Source: Brachionus plicatilis (lineage: Eukaryota > Rotifera > Eurotatoria > Ploima > Brachionidae). From it: a DNA stretch of 64,000 bases. The position numbers and the translations under genes are program-made. Location of the stretch: the NCBI GenBank assembly GCA_010279815.1, contig QEOQ01000180.1, forward strand, positions 1,833,214 through 1,897,213. The letters are read 5' to 3'. The notes under the pieces are model-generated. The model saw nothing but the letters and a program-made list of their open reading frames with translations. It searched no databases and had not been told where the DNA came from. Numbering within the stretch: position 1 is the stretch's first letter; every line of letters starts with the position of its first letter. Below, in pieces: positions 22,324-35,265 of this stretch.

Positions 22324-24915
22324 TTTATTATTATATTTTGGCGTCTAAAGAATAAATTTAACTTTGACTTTTGAAAGCCTATAAATCAAATATAAATTAA
22401 TAGCTAAAAAATTGATGAAAAAATAGGCATGCAATTATTGGAAAATGGGGTAAATAAATAACGTTTAATTACTGAGAACTACTCGGAACATTTATAATCG
22501 AACAATGAAATAAAAAAAGTAAATATATAGAAAAAAAATGAACAAAATTCATTGCAAAAATTGATCACGTTCGGCTGCTTTTAAGACCTAAGCCTTTAAG
22601 GATTTATATCTTCTACTTTGGAATATAAAGATTATTCATTTATGTGATGTTGATTTTCATTTTATTCTTTTATTTTTGAGTTTATTAAGCTTTTCTTTTT
22701 AATTCCCATAATAAACGCTGTTATTTGACCCTTTATTTGAAAATCATATGTTTTGTGTCATAAAATGATTAAAAACATTTTTTAAATAAAATTTTTAATT
22801 TAAAAACAAATACTTACTCATAAATATATTTTAGAACTAATATTTTAAAATATTATACAATTGGTTCATTTCATTTAAAATGCTCTAGATTATGATTTTT
22901 AAAATCAGTGTAAATTATTTCTCAAGTTTTAATTTTCTTTACCATATTTTTTAAAAAAATAAACCTTAAAGTCAGAAACATAATTTATAGCAATAAATCT
23001 TGCTATTGGGTATTAGTTAATAAAACTTTTTGTGAGGAAATATTTTTTCGTCAAATTCCATTTTTTTTTCAATAAAGTTAAAATCAGTAAAAATACATTT
23101 TCTAATTAAAATAATTAAAAAAAAAACAAAAATTTATTAAATATTTTTATTTGTGTTCTATAAATTTGAGAGAAAGAGAATTAGTTACAAGTTTTATTTT
23201 CGGTTATATAAATCTCATGACTTTTAGAAAATTTAGCAAAAAATAGAAGCTTTTATTCATTAATTATATTAAATGTATTAAATATAAAAAAATTAAAATT
23301 TTTGAATAACCAGAAATATGTACAAAACTATCATTCATAATAATCAGTTCTCAATTTCTTTTAACTGGCATCATTTTTTAGAAATTAGGTAAAATATAAA
23401 TATATCTTAAAAAATTCTTAATTTTTAAAGGTAAAATTAAATTACAAAAGTAAAGATAACTAATTAAAAATGAATCGATTGATTTAATTTTATCGATTTT
23501 TCGAAAAATCAATAGTTTCTAACATTTAAGCCATTAAACATTTCTGAAAAAAATAACTCTACAGCCTTAAAAGCTTAAAATTAAAATTTTAAAAATTTAT
23601 TTGCTACAAATGAAGAAATACGAATATTAATTAGAAATTATTCCCTAAAAATTTATTTTAAAAAATGCCTTTAAATTATTAGATTGATTATAAAAAAACA
23701 TTTTTCAGATTTTTTTAGAGCACTAATTTAAAGTGTTTTGACAACTCAGTTTATAATTTAGCTTAATTTAAGAATTATTTATAATTTTTACTGGTATACC
23801 AATTATACACAAAAGAGTGAAAAATTGAAAATCTTTGCTTGTTGTTAAAATCAAATATTTGGTGTAAGATATTAGGAATTTACAGATCATAATCTAATAT
23901 AAGAATATTTTTTGATTATGATTTATTTTATCAAATTTAAGTGTCTCTTAATTTTTTTAATTTAAATAGTTTAATTTTTAGGGATGGCCAAAATTTGATA
24001 AAAAAATTTTGAATAGATAAAATTTTCAGCAAAAATAGATTCTGAAACAACGTTGAAAAGTCATAGATTGGATCGAATTCTGTTACCAAGGTAATTTGCA
24101 TAAAATTAATAACTAATTTTAACTAATCATTACTTATGAAAATATTCTCATTCAAATACTGATAGACTCTACGTAAAATTTGTTTATTTAATTTAATTAT
24201 TTAATAATCCGATTAAAATAGTTATTTAATAGCTAAGTTTTAATTTTATTTTTATATTTTTAAATTTTAAAAAAATTTTTATTTAATTTTTAAAACTTAT
24301 AAAATTTTTAATTTAACTTTAAAAATTTCAAATAAATTTCTTCTGAAAATTGATCAGCTTAAAATTTAGGTAATAAATCAATGTCGGAATACCCAAAACA
24401 TGTAGTAACAAGCCATGAATTATGTTTTAAAATTTTACTAAGAAAAAAATTCGAATTCAAATTAAAAAAATAAAGAATCATGTTTAATTTTTAATGTTGT
24501 GTGTGTGTGTGTCGTCGTCATCATAATTTCAAAATTTTTCCTAAATTAATATTGAAATAAATTTTTTTTCTATAAAAATAAAGCTTCTACATGAATGCGC
24601 TTTTAAAAATTTTGCTTCCAATGCTTGGTGTTTTGTTCAATGATGATCAAATATAAACGATTAATGCATAGCTCTTTCTAGCTAGGATATTATAAAACAC
24701 ATCATAAAATGTAAGCAAGAGTTGATCGCAGTATCCAAATATTATCATGAGCACATGCATTTAAAATTATAATTCAAATATTTGTTGATAAAAATGTGAG
24801 CTTTTCTCTAAAAATTTCATTTGTCTCATCCTGACTTTTTAGGCTTATATTAACTTAACTAATCCAAAAATCATTTTTTAGATTTAATTTTGGTTATTTT
24901 TGGACACTTGCTAAA
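22324..24915. other. Gene-free stretch upstream of YTHDF
   Basis: About 2.6 kb of very AT-rich DNA with only a short (GT)7 tract at 24499-24512. No open frame with coding character was seen on either strand. Confidence 0.5.
24499..24512. repeat. (GT)7 microsatellite
   Basis: Seven GT dinucleotides, followed by three GTC/GTCA units. Confidence 0.8.
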
Positions 24916-27900
24916 ATGAACAGTAAAAAGCATAGCTCAAAAAGAACCGATGACAAACCTGTTGAACAAGTTTCGGACCAGAACCAAAATACTAATGAAA
25001 TATCAGAATTTACCTCGAACACGTCTGCATCGACCTCATCCTCCATAACCACATCACCGTCAACAGAAAACAAAAATCAAAATGTAATTTGAAAAGATAA
25101 AAAGTTAATTATTTAAAAAAAAAAAATCTTAATTTTTTTAGAATGTGGATGACAGCAATGGACAAACAGTTGTAAGCAACGACCAGTCACCAGCAATGAG
25201 TCAGAATCAAATAATAACTCAGACGTCCATTCCATATATCAATTACTATCCGTTTATTCAAGGTTCCAACACTTTTGCTGCTCCTCTTGACTTCAATTCG
25301 GCCAATTGGTCACAGACAATGGCAATGGCAAAAAATGGACTCTCTGATCCGATATCAGTGGCTGCTTTTATCAACGCAGCTGGTTTCAATCCAGCCGAAA
25401 TTACTTCTTTTGATCAATTTAGTTTTGCCTATCCTCAAGCGTTCGGTTTTGGCTATGGAAACCCTCAAATTAGTCCCATTCCAGATTTTCAGCAAAACCA
25501 CAGAAATTATAACAAACAGCAAAATATGAACTCAAATCCGAACAATGTTCGATATCAGAATTTTTATGCAAACACTTCAAATAACCAAAAAAATAAACCT
25601 AATAAACTTGAGAACGAGTTTAATTCATTGAGCCTGAATGACTATAAAAATGTCGGAGGTAGAAATGCTAAAAATTCGAGAAACAATCAATACCAGAACA
25701 ATAAATATACAAAAAGATACAATTTTAATTATGTAAATAATCAACCGAATTTAGTTGATAATGCTGAAAATATAAAATCAAACGAGAGTGACAGTAGATC
25801 ATGGACAAACTTTGTTGGACCCAATGGAGAAATTACTGGCCAAATGGAGCAAAACCGATTTTTTAACAATCAATTTAATTACCACATAAATCAACCAAAT
25901 ATGAACAATTTTTCAAGCTACACTCTGCCCGAACATTCGTCAGAGTTAAATCAATCAAACAATATTGAAAATCAGTATGATGCAAAAAATTTTTTCAAAA
26001 GTGTGAACCAAAACCAGCATGAGTTCAACATTGACAACAATTCCTTCCCACCAATTAATTCGAATCGTAAGTAGTCAAAAAATTTTGAAATCAAATTTTC
26101 AAATATGAAATAAGTCTAATATTTCTTAAATAAAATTAAAAACTTTAAGTCAGTTAAAAATAATAAAAGCAAGAGAAATTCAATTTATTTTAAACTTTGT
26201 TAAAATAACTGAAACGCTGGTTAATCTTCAAATGACCTGTTTCATAAAACATTTCTTATGCAGACGGAGTTTTTCAATTTTTTTCTATCTTTTAAAATGA
26301 GGATTGTCAAATTATTAATCAATATGATATTTTTGGTTTTGTGGAACTCTGTACCAAAAAAAACAGAACAACATATTTACTTGAATCAGCTGTCAAAATC
26401 TGATAAACTCTGCAAAGCAATACATATTCAGTAGACATTAAATTATACACTTAGTGCAATTTACAGAGATTCTGCACATCATTAGAAGACTTTACAACTA
26501 TTTATGTAGTTCACAAAACTTATTTTGAACTTATAAAAAATTTTAGTCAAATTTTAATTTTTTTGGTCCGTTTCGTTTTGTACTTAATTTCACAAAACCA
26601 TATTTTGAAAAAAAAATAAGAAATTCATTTTGAAAATTTTTATTTTTTCTCAGAGATCGCTTAAGCAATTAATTGTCAAATCTAAAATAATGTTCATAAA
26701 TCTTTATAGATGTCAGACTTTGCCTAAAAATTGCATCTGATCATGTTGCTAGTGAATTAATTTTTTTTGTTCCTAAATCATTTAGGAACAAAAAAAATTA
26801 ATTAATAAAAGATTTTTGTTCAAACTTTTAGCAAAATAGATTAAATTCATTCAGAAAAAAAATTTCGAAAAAATTTTTTCTGTTTGTTTTTAGTTCCTAG
26901 ATTCTCAATGCCTGGTTTAAAATTATACCGAGATGTCTTTTCTAATACAATCAGAATATTTTAGTTAAAATTTCGAATTTTTTTCCAAGATCTCTGAAAG
27001 ATATATTTTTTTTAAATATGATATATTTTTTTTAAATATGAGTCACAACGAATTTATAAAACGAAAAAACCGTGGGTTTACCGCTAAATTTTGTTTGGAA
27101 AAATTTCAAATTAAAATAACATCTTTAATAGAAATTTCTCAAACTTGGATGATCATCAATTTTTCATAAATTATTAGTTTTTTCTAAATTTATAACATTA
27201 AATTTTAATTAAGCTTTTTTTTAAATTTAACTTCAAAAAATATTAATTCAAATTATTAGTTAACTATCAATTTTTTAGAAATTATTAATTCATTTTACTA
27301 GACTTTTTTTTAAGTGTTGGCAATCGACTCCAATCGAGTGACAAATTTGATAAATCCACTAATTTTTTTTAGTTGATTATTAATTCGACTAATTTATTTT
27401 AGTCGACTATTAAATCGAATATTTTTTTCTAGATGACTATGATACTTCTAATTTAATATCATAAAAAATTAAAAGTAAGGAAAGCAAAAAATATTATTTT
27501 TTAATAAAAAAGGTTTATTCAATTTATGGTATTTTTAATTTTGCTTTAAATCTTAAATTTCAAATCAATTTAAAAACCTTTTTTATTAAAAAATAATATT
27601 TTTTGCTTTCCTTACTTTTAATTTTGAGATAAATTTGAACTATTATAGTCATCTGAAAAAAATTATTCGATTTAATAGTCGACTAAGAAAAATTTAGTCT
27701 ATTTAAAGTAAGTCGATTATTGAATCGATTATTGATAATCGATTGCCAACACTACCTTTTTTTTAGAAAATAAAAATAAATAAAAAAAAATTTTAAGATG
27801 AGTCCAAAATTCTGCAAGAGAATACTTCTAAGACAAATGTTCCATTTGAAAATCAAAATCAATCAAACTACACATTTAACAAAAACTACTACAAGCGTCA

Positions 27901-28918
27901 ACAGTATAACAACTACCAAAAGCAGCAGCAAAAACAGTTTGGCACTTTGTCCAATTTTTATTCAAACATTGAGCCGGACTTTAACACGTACCACATTTCA
28001 AATGACCGAGAAAAATCCAGCATCAACAGCAAAAAACAATTTACCGAAGAAGATTTCTATAAACCTCAGCATCCACCTCAACTAAAAATATCTTCTTTTA
28101 TGACCAACTTGGACAAAAAATTTTTCATGGACGACGAAAAAAAGAACGACATGAACCCAGTTCAAATCGATTTGAAGCCAAACAAAATAGATACAAGCAG
28201 CTACAATCCAATCGAGTTCAACATTACACCAATTTCGGCTAGATTTTTTGTAATTAAAAGTTATTCGGAAGACGATGTTTTTGCCAGCATAAAACACAAT
28301 GTTTGGTGTTCAACCGAGCACGGAAACCGAAGGTTAAATTCGGCTTACATTAAAGGCGAGGACAATACACCAGTTTATCTATTTTTTTCGGTGAATGGCT
28401 CGCGCCATTTCTGCGGCATGGCCGAGATGACATCCCGAGTGGACTTCAATCGCAGAACAGAGCTTTGGTCCCAAGACAAATGGAGAGGATGCTTCCAAGT
28501 TAAATGGATTTATGTAAAAGATGTGCCCAATTCGTTGCTGAGAAATATTAAGCTCGAAAACAATGACAATAAACCAGTGACCAATTCCAGGGACACGCAG
28601 GAAATTCCATTTGACAAGGGCATTCAGGTGCTCAAGGTTTTTCACACATTCAAGCATACATCGTCAATATTTGATGATTTTGACCACTATGAAAATACCA
28701 GGCATGAAGAAGAAGCGATTGCCAAAGTTCCTCTTAAAATAGATCCCAAATCAGAGAGTCAGCTGATTATACCGGTAAAAAATGACACTTCTTCGTCATC
28801 AATGTGCTCGCCTGATTCGTCCTCTTCATATGGATCCAATTCGAATCCCAATCCGGACGTAAATTTCGACCGATTGAATCAGCCTGAGTTTATTCACGCC
28901 AATATTGGTCAGATCTAG
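24916..28918 (+). CDS. YTHDF-type N6-methyladenosine reader
   Basis: Cytoplasmic m6A mRNA-binding protein. Exons 24916-25083, 25142-26066 and 27798-28918 give 737 residues. The N-terminal two thirds are disordered and rich in Asn/Gln/Ser/Tyr, as in YTHDF proteins that phase-separate. The YTH domain lies at about residues 500-650: [107 protein letters not shown]. All three aromatic-cage tryptophans are kept (one in NVWCST, two in LWSQDKWRG). The C-terminal tail is Ser/Asn-rich. Vertebrates have three YTHDF genes, so no single number is assigned. The second intron (26067-27797) carries a MITE and hairpins. Poly(A) AATAAA at 29148-29153. Confidence 0.93.
26332..26602. mobile_element. Possible MITE in YTHDF intron
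   Basis: TGGTTTTGTG at the left and its complement CACAAAACCA at the right bound about 270 bp, with further weaker pairing (GTAC, CCAAAAAAA). Flanks share TATTTT. Weak evidence. Confidence 0.35.
26757..26801. repeat. Perfect 21-bp stem hairpin in YTHDF intron
   Basis: TTAATTTTTTTTGTTCCTAA plus one A, a TCA loop, and the exact complement (45 bp in total). Confidence 0.85.
27001..27040. repeat. 20-bp exact tandem duplication
   Basis: ATATATTTTTTTTAAATATG occurs twice head to tail. Confidence 0.85.
27313..27753. mobile_element. 441-bp inverted-repeat MITE in YTHDF intron
   Basis: Ends AGTGTTGGCAATCGA are exact inverted copies. Each arm continues with related TCGACTATTAAATCGAATA and AGATGACTAT blocks. 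In the centre, two near-perfect complementary arms (about 27466-27516 and 27574-27625) make an inner stem. The whole unit is thus about 200-bp arms around a small loop. Flanks share an A-C-T-rich tract but no clean duplication. Confidence 0.75.
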
Positions 28919-29612
28919 ACTTGAATCATTTAAATTTTTTAATTAATTTTCATTTTTTTTTTCTAATTATCACTTTTCGACAATTTATTTTTTTGTTTTC
29001 GAGTTCTTCTAATTTAAAAAAAATCTATTTTGTCACTTTTTTTGTCTAAATACGTTAGCTTATTTTTTAATAATTATTTCGAATAGAATTATTGATTGCA
29101 TTTGAGCGACAATGGTGTCTATTTAAATTATCGATTCGTCACTGGACAATAAAAGCTTATCATTTTTTCAAAGTTATACTTTTTTTTTTTTAGATTCCTT
29201 TTTGAGACTAAACAAACGATATAATTAAGTTTATTTTTCAACTGTTTGTTAAACTGAATAATTAAGAATTTCAATTATTTTTTTTTTCAATACTCGTCAT
29301 CACTAAAATTTTGATTTAGCTGTTATACATATTTTTTTAAATTATAACTATTTAATAAATTAATTTTAACCACTTTAGAATTTTTTATTGATCAAAAACT
29401 CTTTTTTTTCTATTATTTAGTTAAAACGAATTAAAACGGACTTTTTTTTATCTATATTTAAAAAACAATACTATTATAAACAATAAATGTAAAAGTCGAA
29501 CAATAAAAATTTTTTGAAAAAAATAAAATATTTTTTAAACATATTTTACACTCTAAAAGACCTTCATTTGACACACATAAAAATTAAAGCAGTACACTAA
29601 ATGAATCACTTT
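28919..29612. other. Convergent 3' flanks of YTHDF and SCAP
   Basis: 694 bp between the stop codons of two genes facing each other. AATAAA for YTHDF is at 29148-29153. AT-rich and no genes. Confidence 0.55.
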
Positions 29613-32600
29613 TCAGTCATAATTTTGAACAATACTGATCGGAATCCTAAGAACATAAATGGCATCGTTGTAATCTGTTGCCAGAACGAGTTTATTTGCG
29701 CGGTTTAGCTTTGCATTGAGAAGGCTTTTGGACCCAAATGCCAGAGGATCTATTACCCTTATGTCTCTAATAGTGTTCATTTGAGAATATTTTTTCCTAT
29801 TTGTTTGAAGCTTTTTTATATTTATTTTTTTTATCAGTTCACCTTTTTCTATATTCCAAATGAATATGGACGAACAACCACCGGTTATCAGAATACTCCT
29901 TGAATACAAGCACATGGACGGAATAGGCTGAAAAGTTGCTTCATCTTTTTTAAATTCGCTGAGCTTTTTTCCACTTGTGCGATTATAAAAAAATGTATTT
30001 TTAAAAAAATAAACTAAACCTGAGACAACATCGCTCAATATTGAACCAGATATAAAATTTAAACAATTATCTGTGGTCGAATTAAGATCGCCGTCATCGC
30101 CCGATCGGGTCTGACGCGGAGTTACAGGTGCAAAAAATTTAAATTCCCTAACCAGTTTACCTTTAACTCGATTAAAAATGCACATTTGGTGTTCATAGTT
30201 AATACTAATCAACAGATTATGCGACAATTCTAGTTTTATTATTCCGGGTGACTTGAGCTTGCTATTCATTATGTCATTTAAAACGCGTATTTTTTCACAA
30301 GTGAACAAATTCCAGATGAATATAGTCCCGTCTTGGGAACCACTGGCTGCACTGATGCTATTGTCCTTATCAATGCAAATTGAAGTAATGGGACTATCAG
30401 CATGATCGGTCGACTCAAACATAACTCTAATCTCATCATCTCTCATTATTTGGTCGTGCTGTTGGCTGCTTTTTGACCAATTTATCTTCAATATTTTCAA
30501 CACAAGATCTTGACCACTGGTCAACAGATAATCTCCTCCATTTGCGTAGCACAGATTGGTAATAGGCGAGCAATGGGCTCTTAATCTGTAAATTAGATTA
30601 AAATTTTGACTTTTAAATTCAATTATTTCCAAAATTCCATTTAGTCTACAGACTACAAAACTATACTGATCATCAATGGAAAAATTTTTGTTTGATTTAA
30701 ACTCTAATTCTGAATTTTTTGACTTCAATTCTTTTATATCAGTAATCCCATTCGGATTATTACATTGGTAATATTCAAACAAATTTGTATTTAAATTAAT
30801 CAATTTACCAAGACCATCTGAAAAACCAAGGAACACACATTGATCGTCATAAGTCAAACACAGCGACCAGATAGAAGAATAATTATCCATGTTTATTGTG
30901 TTGGTAATATCAGATGATACTGATTCGAGTAAAGACCAAACTTTCAATTGATTGGACACATCATTGGTCACGAACAATCTACTACCAGTTGACAAAAGGT
31001 CTAAAGAATAGTCATGCCTTGAATCCGGATCACAATTGATTGATTTGAATGGAACCAAGTCGATTTCGTCTTGTTGGCCATTAATAATTTTATTGATGTA
31101 ATCATCTTGGTTTGCTTTTGGGCGCGAATTTTGTAAAGTATTTGACGACTTTGATTGAATTCTGTCACACTGTTCCGAATTATCCGGGTCGGATTCTGAA
31201 TAGCAGTCCGAACAATTTTCCTTAAAAAAGTCACTCTTGTCCGTAAAAGCCTTTTTTCTATGAATAAGCTTGTACTTTTGACGAATGTTGGACGTAGACC
31301 AGGTTTTGTGCCATTCTTCGTAATTTTTTGAGCACAAAAATTTATACAAAAGAATGAGGAGATAAACAATTACAATTATGGCCGGAATTCCAAAGACAAC
31401 AATTGCCATAAGCTCAAAAACAGCACTTTTAACCTGTCCATCTGTATCAGTTTTTTTGCTTTCCTTGAACAAATGGTTCACTTTTCCAAACATGGAAAAG
31501 TTGGAGTTTTCTAAAACAAATTTTGATTCATTATCAACAGAAATGAACGAGTTGTAATTTTTGATTTCGTCCCTATTCCTAAACTTGAGTATGTCAGTTT
31601 TACTAATCAGCGAATAAATATTTATTTGAGGTAAAATGGCCACATATCTATTGTATAAACTAATGTTATAATAGGAAAACAAAGTCAGCCAGTGATAGTA
31701 GGATAAAGACTGCCAATTTTGGTCACCCAAAAGAAAGGCTTTTTTGGACTCAAATGAATTATATGACGACACAGTCGAAGAGCCATAGGTCTGGTAAGAA
31801 TTATTTTTTTTAATCAAAAAATTTTGAAAGCTGTGCTTGAGGTTGTCAAACGTCAAGCTGCTATCAATGAATTTTTGAGAATTGAGCTGCGGATTTTTGG
31901 TGCTTGTGAAAAGTAATTGTTGAAAATTGTCCTTGAATAATTTGGGAAAGCCAACTCCTTTTGGCAAGAGTGCTTCTACTGTTTCTTTTTTTACATTTAC
32001 ATCATATCTCATTAGTTCAACAACAAGCAGTGACTTGTAAAAAATTAAAATAATCCAAAAAACCGCCAAGAACATAATTATTCGCTGGACAAGTCTTGTA
32101 TTAGCCCAAAAGTAAAAAAATTGTACACTCTTGTTTGCCAAATAGTTTGCGTAGTTTTTTCCCAATAGATAATTTAAATACCAGTACCATTTGCTTTGGG
32201 TTTTGTGATGACAGTAGTGAGCATTAGACGGCAAACCAATGTTGGCTACTTTAGAATAATTCCGATTAGTAATTCCACCATTTTGGCTGACACTCTCATT
32301 ACGTTCGATTGTGGAACTTGGCTGCTTATTTCTGGATCCCAGATGCTCTATTTTCCTATTTAAATCCGACAAATCCATTCTTCTTATGTCAATAGATAAG
32401 ACTGTGACAAAATAGAAATTTTGCAGGAAAAAATCGGTAAGCAGACCGACATAAGCGAATATACAAAATTCCTGTATTGCCGGAACCATGGTCAAAATGC
32501 CAAAAAAAATAATGATCAATTCAAAGCTTAATATTTTTGTAATCAGCCAAGACTCTTTTTTTAATCCCAGAGCAATTCTGTATCTAACATCCAAGTCAAA

Positions 32601-35265
32601 AGGTGTAGACACCACAGATTTAGTGAGTACTACAATGTTCTCAAAGCCAATCATTGTTATCAAGTATGGAAATATTTCTCCACCATTTAGAGTAGGTGTT
32701 AGACCAAAATGGGAGCATATGCCGATTGACATGAATAGAGAAATGATGACATGGGCCAAGGCAGCAAACGCCAGACCCCACTTTGACTTGACGAATTCTA
32801 TTTTTCTCACAGAAATATAGATATAAAGAAAAAGCAATAGATAAAGCAGCACATAAGGAATGTAATAGACTATACTTTGTCGAGTATACTGTAAATTGTA
32901 AATTTCATTTTCTTTTGCATATTCTGTTGGCTCGTTTTGAAAAAAATTAAATTTTTCGTTTAACTTTTGCTTAAATTCTTCTAAAAATTCAAGATCACAT
33001 TTTTTAAGAGCCACAGTTATTGCATATGTCATCACTATTGACTTGGTGCCATTTTGAGGTGTTTTCTTGTCAATTCTTTCCAGCAATTGATTGTCATCGT
33101 CCAGTGATTTGAGTGTCGATGACCACGAAACACCGAACAAAAGTTCTCGGATGTTTGTCGCCTTTTGTTCATCAATGATGAAATCGTCGTTGGTCAAATG
33201 GTTCAAAATGCTGTTGAAAAATTCTGACCAAGTTTTTTCTTCGTCTTCAGATTGAAAAAGCTGTTCACCTTGGTCTAAATTTGTATTTTTAGTCTTAGAA
33301 GGCAAATTGTTGATTGTGTTCATGAAATCGTTGTCTTTGGAAAATTCTGCAAAATTGTTTGACCAAAAATTGGCCGGTGACAAATATAAACAGTTAAATT
33401 CAGGCAAGTAATGTTTGTTGAAGTCTTGCGAATGCTTTTTGCCAGATCCCAGTCGATCATTTTTTCCCAATTCACCAACATGTACACACATGTCACTAAT
33501 TAAGGACTTTTTGTCTTTGGAACGAAAATTTCGAACAAAGTTATTTAGTTCAAAAAGTTGAGACAAAGGTGTACGAAATAAATCAATGAAAAAAAGTTTA
33601 TTTTCGTCGAAATTTTCATGTTCGTCCATATTATTTAAAGTTCTATTTAATAAAGAAATTTTCGATTTTGGAATGTTAAAAATGGACTTAACGACAATTC
33701 TTTGCATGTAAGCAATCGGCACTTGATTAAACTTAAATTTTAAAAATCAAAATTTAAATTAAGGAATTAATTAAGAATTTTATTTGACTTTTAATGATTT
33801 TATAGGGGTCCTACTAAAATACTAACCCTCATTTTTTTTGCAAAGCAATAATATTTTTAAAAGTTATTATATATATTTAGTTTGAATTTTTCTCTATTTT
33901 TTGAAAATTAAACTAGTTTTTCTCTAGAATTTTTATTTTTTGTGATAATTGAATATTTTTAAAGTTTTCGAGAATTTTAAATTATTTCATAATAATTGAG
34001 AAAAAATCAATTTATAATTGTAATATTCGATATTTTTTGTTTTATTATTCAAAACTACTATAAAAAATAGAGTCTATGTCTTAAATTTTTAATTACGTAA
34101 AAATATGATAAACTTAAATGAGGTGAATTTTTTTATTTTTTTTAATGCAATCTTTTACCTCTTTTTTCTGATTTTCGTAAAGGCAAAAAAAAACATATCA
34201 AGAAAATTAGTTAATTATGATACTAGACATAGACTCTATTTTTTTATTGAATTAATAAAACAAAAAATATCGAATATTACAATAATAAATTGAATTTTTT
34301 TCAATTATTATGAAATCTTTTAAAACTCTCGAAAACTATACTACCCGGAGAAAAACTAAGCGCATTTTAAGATAGCTCGTTAAATTCTCTCTAAGGAAAA
34401 TGGGAGTTAGTTGGGGGTTAGGTTTCTTTAAAAGTTAATTATAGTTTTTTAGCTAAAAATAATATTTAAATCAAGAAAACAAACATAACAGTCAAAAAGC
34501 TTAGAAAATTTTTAGTTGAAAGGTATGTCGCATTAAAATTTTTAAATCCGATTTCAAAATATCTAAGGTCTTTTATTTTAATCAAAATATCTCAAAACCA
34601 TACTTCCTGGAGAAAAACTATGCACATTTCTAGATTCTCTTCAAGGAAAAAAGGGGTCAGTTGGAGGTCACTCGTATAAAATAGGGGGTCAGGTTTTCAC
34701 AAAAAAATCAAAATTCTGGAGAAAAACTTGTTTAATTTTCAGAAAAAAAAGAAAAATTCAAACTAAATGATATATTAAAATTTTTAAAAATATTTTTGCT
34801 TTGCAAAAAAAATGGGGGTCAGTATTTTAGTAGGACCCTCAAAAAACATTTAAATCAAACCTTTTTAGTTAAAAAAATATTTAGTCAATTTTGGCTAGAA
34901 AATTTAGACTAATTTGAGAGATATATTTTTTAAATTAGTTAATTTATTTCAGTTAACTTACCCAAGCAGGTTTATCGGAATTTCGATCGTAGTTTACAAA
35001 TTCAGTTTCCTCAAGACTGGACTCAAGACCGCTTAACTGATCTAGTGTTTGCTTGTACTGCTCTAGCGAACTACTAAAAGACTGGAGATTTTTAAGAGGA
35101 TAGCTTGTTAATATATTTATTTAGATATTTAATTAGATTTGATAAATTGTTAGAATTTTTTACTTACCAACATAAAAAGACTACAGAAAAGACAATAATG
35201 AGACTAGTGATTGGGTGAGATGCACAAAACAAGCCATGTCGATAATATAAAAAGCCAATCGAGTC
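29613..35265 (-). CDS. SCAP: SREBP cleavage-activating protein, SCAP (N-terminal exon not found)
   Basis: Sterol-sensing escort that carries SREBP from ER to Golgi in COPII vesicles. Exons on the - strand: 35168-35265, 34962-35103, 29613-33731, giving 1,452 residues in frame; human SCAP has 1,279. Seen in order: first membrane region (YRHGLFCASHPITSLIIVFS), luminal loop 1 (PIAYMQRIVVKS, LYLSPANFWSNNF, IRELLFGVSW), sterol-sensing domain at about 375-535 (YIYISVRKIEFVKSKWGLAF, THFGLTP-like SHFGLTPTLNGGEIFPYL, LTKSVVSTPFDLDVR, VPAIQEFC, DFFLQNFYFVTVLSIDIRRM), COPII hexapeptide MDLSDL where vertebrates have MELADL, a second luminal loop (SYYHWLTLFSYYNISLYNRY), last membrane helix, and C-terminal WD repeats (ITSICID, SGSQDGTIFIWNL). 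Almost the whole protein is one 4.1-kb exon, against about twenty in mammals. A few N-terminal residues and the start lie upstream of 35265 and were not found. Confidence 0.94.
33806..34838. mobile_element. Long inverted-repeat element filling a SCAP intron
   Basis: Left end GGGTCCTACTAAAATACTAA and right end are inverted copies. Arms of about 140 bp (33806-33945 and 34700-34838) and a second arm pair of about 115 bp (33963-34081 and 34225-34338) continue the pairing. The right half holds three diverged copies of a GGAGAAAAACT-led unit (about 34346, 34606, 34720), which explains its extra length. The element makes up over 80% of the 1,230-bp intron 33732-34961. No clean target duplication or coding remnant was found. 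Confidence 0.75.

Noticed and set aside
28082..28657. Open frames on the - strand opposite the YTH domain
   Set aside because: Shadows of the YTH coding sequence on the + strand, which is unmistakable.
31001..31369. Second - strand frame inside SCAP
   Set aside because: A different frame within the conserved SCAP exon; no homology.
34105..34293. Open frame of 62 codons
   Set aside because: It lies across the loop of the inverted-repeat element in the SCAP intron and codes only Phe/Ile/Asn/Lys-rich low complexity.
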